DNA of 5,457 nucleotides from Chitinophagales bacterium. Lineage in GTDB: Bacteria; Bacteroidota; Bacteroidia; Chitinophagales; UBA2359. Shown piece after piece: positions 4,280 through 5,457 of this stretch. The stretch spans positions 1 to 5,457 of the forward strand of contig JAHDDN010000391.1 in the NCBI GenBank assembly GCA_020629335.1. The letters run 5' to 3'. How positions within the stretch are numbered: the first letter of the stretch is position 1; the number at the start of each line of letters is the position of its first letter. The notes beneath the pieces were generated by a model, which was given only the letters and a program-made list of their open reading frames with translations, was not told the origin of the DNA and ran no database searches. Made by a program: the position numbers and the translations under genes.

Positions 4280-5457
4280 CTAATCAGGTCCACATCCATC
4301 CTCACTACATTCATCATCAACAACAATATTATTCCTGTTAAACTTACAGTATTCATAAGTTTCAAACTCCTCACCATAATTCACATATACTTGATCATTC
4401 TCATCTATGTAAATTCCTACTGCTTCATGTGGAATTTGCATACCAATTTTATCTTCCCAAAATGCTATTTCTGCTCCCCAGCTTCTTAATAAGTGTAACT
4501 TATCTTTCTCACCTTGTGATAACAAGGTATCATGGGCAGCATATATTACTAACCTACTAAATTTGAAAGGAAATGCCATACACTTAAAATTATCTTTGAC
4601 TCCTCCTACTCCATGACGAGCCATGCTAAAAACAGCTATTGCTTTTTCCCAATATGTAGTTTCGTTACTATAAAATATTTCTGAAGCAGCTTTAATTTTA
4701 GCAGGTCTTCCTTTAGCATTCAATAAGTTTTTTATATAAAAGCCTGCTCTAGCAGTTGTTCCAATTAATCCAACTAACTCCTCAGAATAATATCCAATAG
4801 CTTCTCCTTCTGGCATAACTCCGCCTTCTTCAAAACCATATCCAAGCATTTGTCCAAAATTATCAAATCGCTCTATTTTTGCATACTTCTCTTTATTTCC
4901 ATAATATGTTAATACTTTAGCAGTAGTTATAGATGCTTTAGTTGCTCCTGACAAAAATACTGCAACTCCTAGAAGACCTAATCCTAAGCCCCCTGCTGTC
5001 ATCAAACCTATTCCAGCAAATGCTATTCCAGCAGCTAACAAATAGTCTGCTGCAAAATCAATCTGATCTTGGTATTTATAATAGAAATCTATTACCTTTT
5101 GCCCATTCCTATTAAAAGAACTTTTAAATATATCCCATAATCCCCCTGCTTTTAAAGCCCCCTTAATTTCAAACTTAGGGCTTGCAGCAGCAATATAGTC
5201 CCAACGATTATTTTCAGTCTCGCCTTCTATATTTTCACTTTCTTCATCTACATCTTTCTCTTTTAACTCCAACAAACTTAAAACTTGTCCTTCCTCAGAA
5301 GCTTTCACTTCTTGTACAACTTTTTCTGCATTTTCTCTTGTAATCGCTCCATTATTAGCATAGTCATCTGTTAATTGATTCACTTTCGCTATCGCTTTAT
5401 CTACCTTCTCCTGCTTCTCAGGATCATCATACTTAGGTCCATCATCATTCTGATTTT
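4280..5457 (-). CDS. 3' part of a large polymorphic-toxin/eCIS-associated (DUF4157-type) protein, N-terminus outside window
   Basis: The frame is open to the right edge, so 391 codons of a longer gene are visible; a GTG at 5381-5383 could start a shorter product but lies inside a continuous domain. Visible residues 1-60 are charged and helical (DDPEKQEKVDKAIAKVNQL, then DGAITRE-like NNGAITRENAEKVVQEVK at about 34-51). With the acidic stretch and WDYIAAASP (85-93) this matches the segment commonly found before the C-terminal toxin domain in DUF4157-type proteins of eCIS loci. The variable tail begins near residue 95. It has a long glycine- and alanine-rich hydrophobic segment (about 134-182, AADYLLAAGIAFAGIGLM, GGLGLGLLGVAVFLSGA), able to form a membrane hairpin. 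It then has a soluble region with GYGFEEGGVMPEGEAIGYYS and FSMARHGVGGVKDNF, and ends with an acidic cysteine pair (DDECSEDGCGPD). No catalytic motif is recognised. A pore-forming or membrane-inserting toxin is possible. The toxin-class call rests on the linker pattern; the activity is unknown. Confidence 0.85.
   Translation of the reverse strand, partial: NQNDDGPKYDDPEKQEKVDKAIAKVNQLTDDYANNGAITRENAEKVVQEVKASEEGQVLSLLELKEKDVDEESENIEGETENNRWDYIAAASPKFEIKGALKAGGLWDIFKSSFNRNGQKVIDFYYKYQDQIDFAADYLLAAGIAFAGIGLMTAGGLGLGLLGVAVFLSGATKASITTAKVLTYYGNKEKYAKIERFDNFGQMLGYGFEEGGVMPEGEAIGYYSEELVGLIGTTARAGFYIKNLLNAKGRPAKIKAASEIFYSNETTYWEKAIAVFSMARHGVGGVKDNFKCMAFPFKFSRLVIYAAHDTLLSQGEKDKLHLLRSWGAEIAFWEDKIGMQIPHEAVGIYIDENDQVYVNYGEEFETYEYCKFNRNNIVVDDECSEDGCGPD

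Noticed and set aside
1..5457. CRISPR array, tRNA, rRNA or riboswitch
   Set aside because: No regularly spaced repeats, no tRNA arms with a CCA-like end, and no recognised structured RNA were found on reading both strands by eye.

Overview
The window reads as AT-rich chromosomal DNA of a Bacteroidota bacterium. The signs are weak Shine-Dalgarno sequences with AT-rich leaders, a Lys-rich N-terminus with a LIAC lipobox, and toxin-type proteins of the kind that accompany extracellular contractile injection systems (eCIS) and DUF4157-type polymorphic toxins in marine gliding Bacteroidota. A Saprospiria/Aureispira-like source is possible, but this is a guess. All intact genes lie on the minus strand, so the biological order runs from right to left.

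Right part (3389-5457): the 3' portion of a large toxin-like protein enters from the right edge (4280-5457). A candidate hairpin terminator (4208-4237) follows it, and then a complete 201-bp MITE-like element with 21-bp terminal inverted repeats and a 9-bp target duplication (3941-4159). Next comes a 150-residue protein with two membrane segments and a PH-like tail (3389-3841), in the position where an immunity gene would be expected.

Middle part (about 2040-3390): an island of gene debris. It holds an N-terminally truncated open frame resembling small immunity/SMI-like proteins (2668-2994), a plus-strand orphan C-terminus (2307-2540) followed by a very good rho-independent terminator (2600-2645), and a small one-TM protein gene broken by a single frameshift (2061-2335). 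About 400 bases (2995-3388) carry no credible gene.

Left part (1-1839): a 334-residue secreted-effector-like zinc metallopeptidase (HExxHxxGxxD plus Met-turn) with an eCIS-cargo-like N-terminal tail and a C-terminal LysM domain (835-1839). It is followed 75 bp later on the same strand by a 189-residue lipoprotein (190-759). The pair looks like a two-gene unit, and the lipoprotein is a candidate cognate inhibitor or immunity protein. The first 145 bases form a long imperfect fold-back element centred on an 18-bp perfect palindrome.

Overall interpretation (inference): a variable effector/immunity region in which two toxin modules are separated by decayed immunity-like genes and small mobile repeats. 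No rRNA, tRNA, CRISPR array or intact transposase gene was seen.
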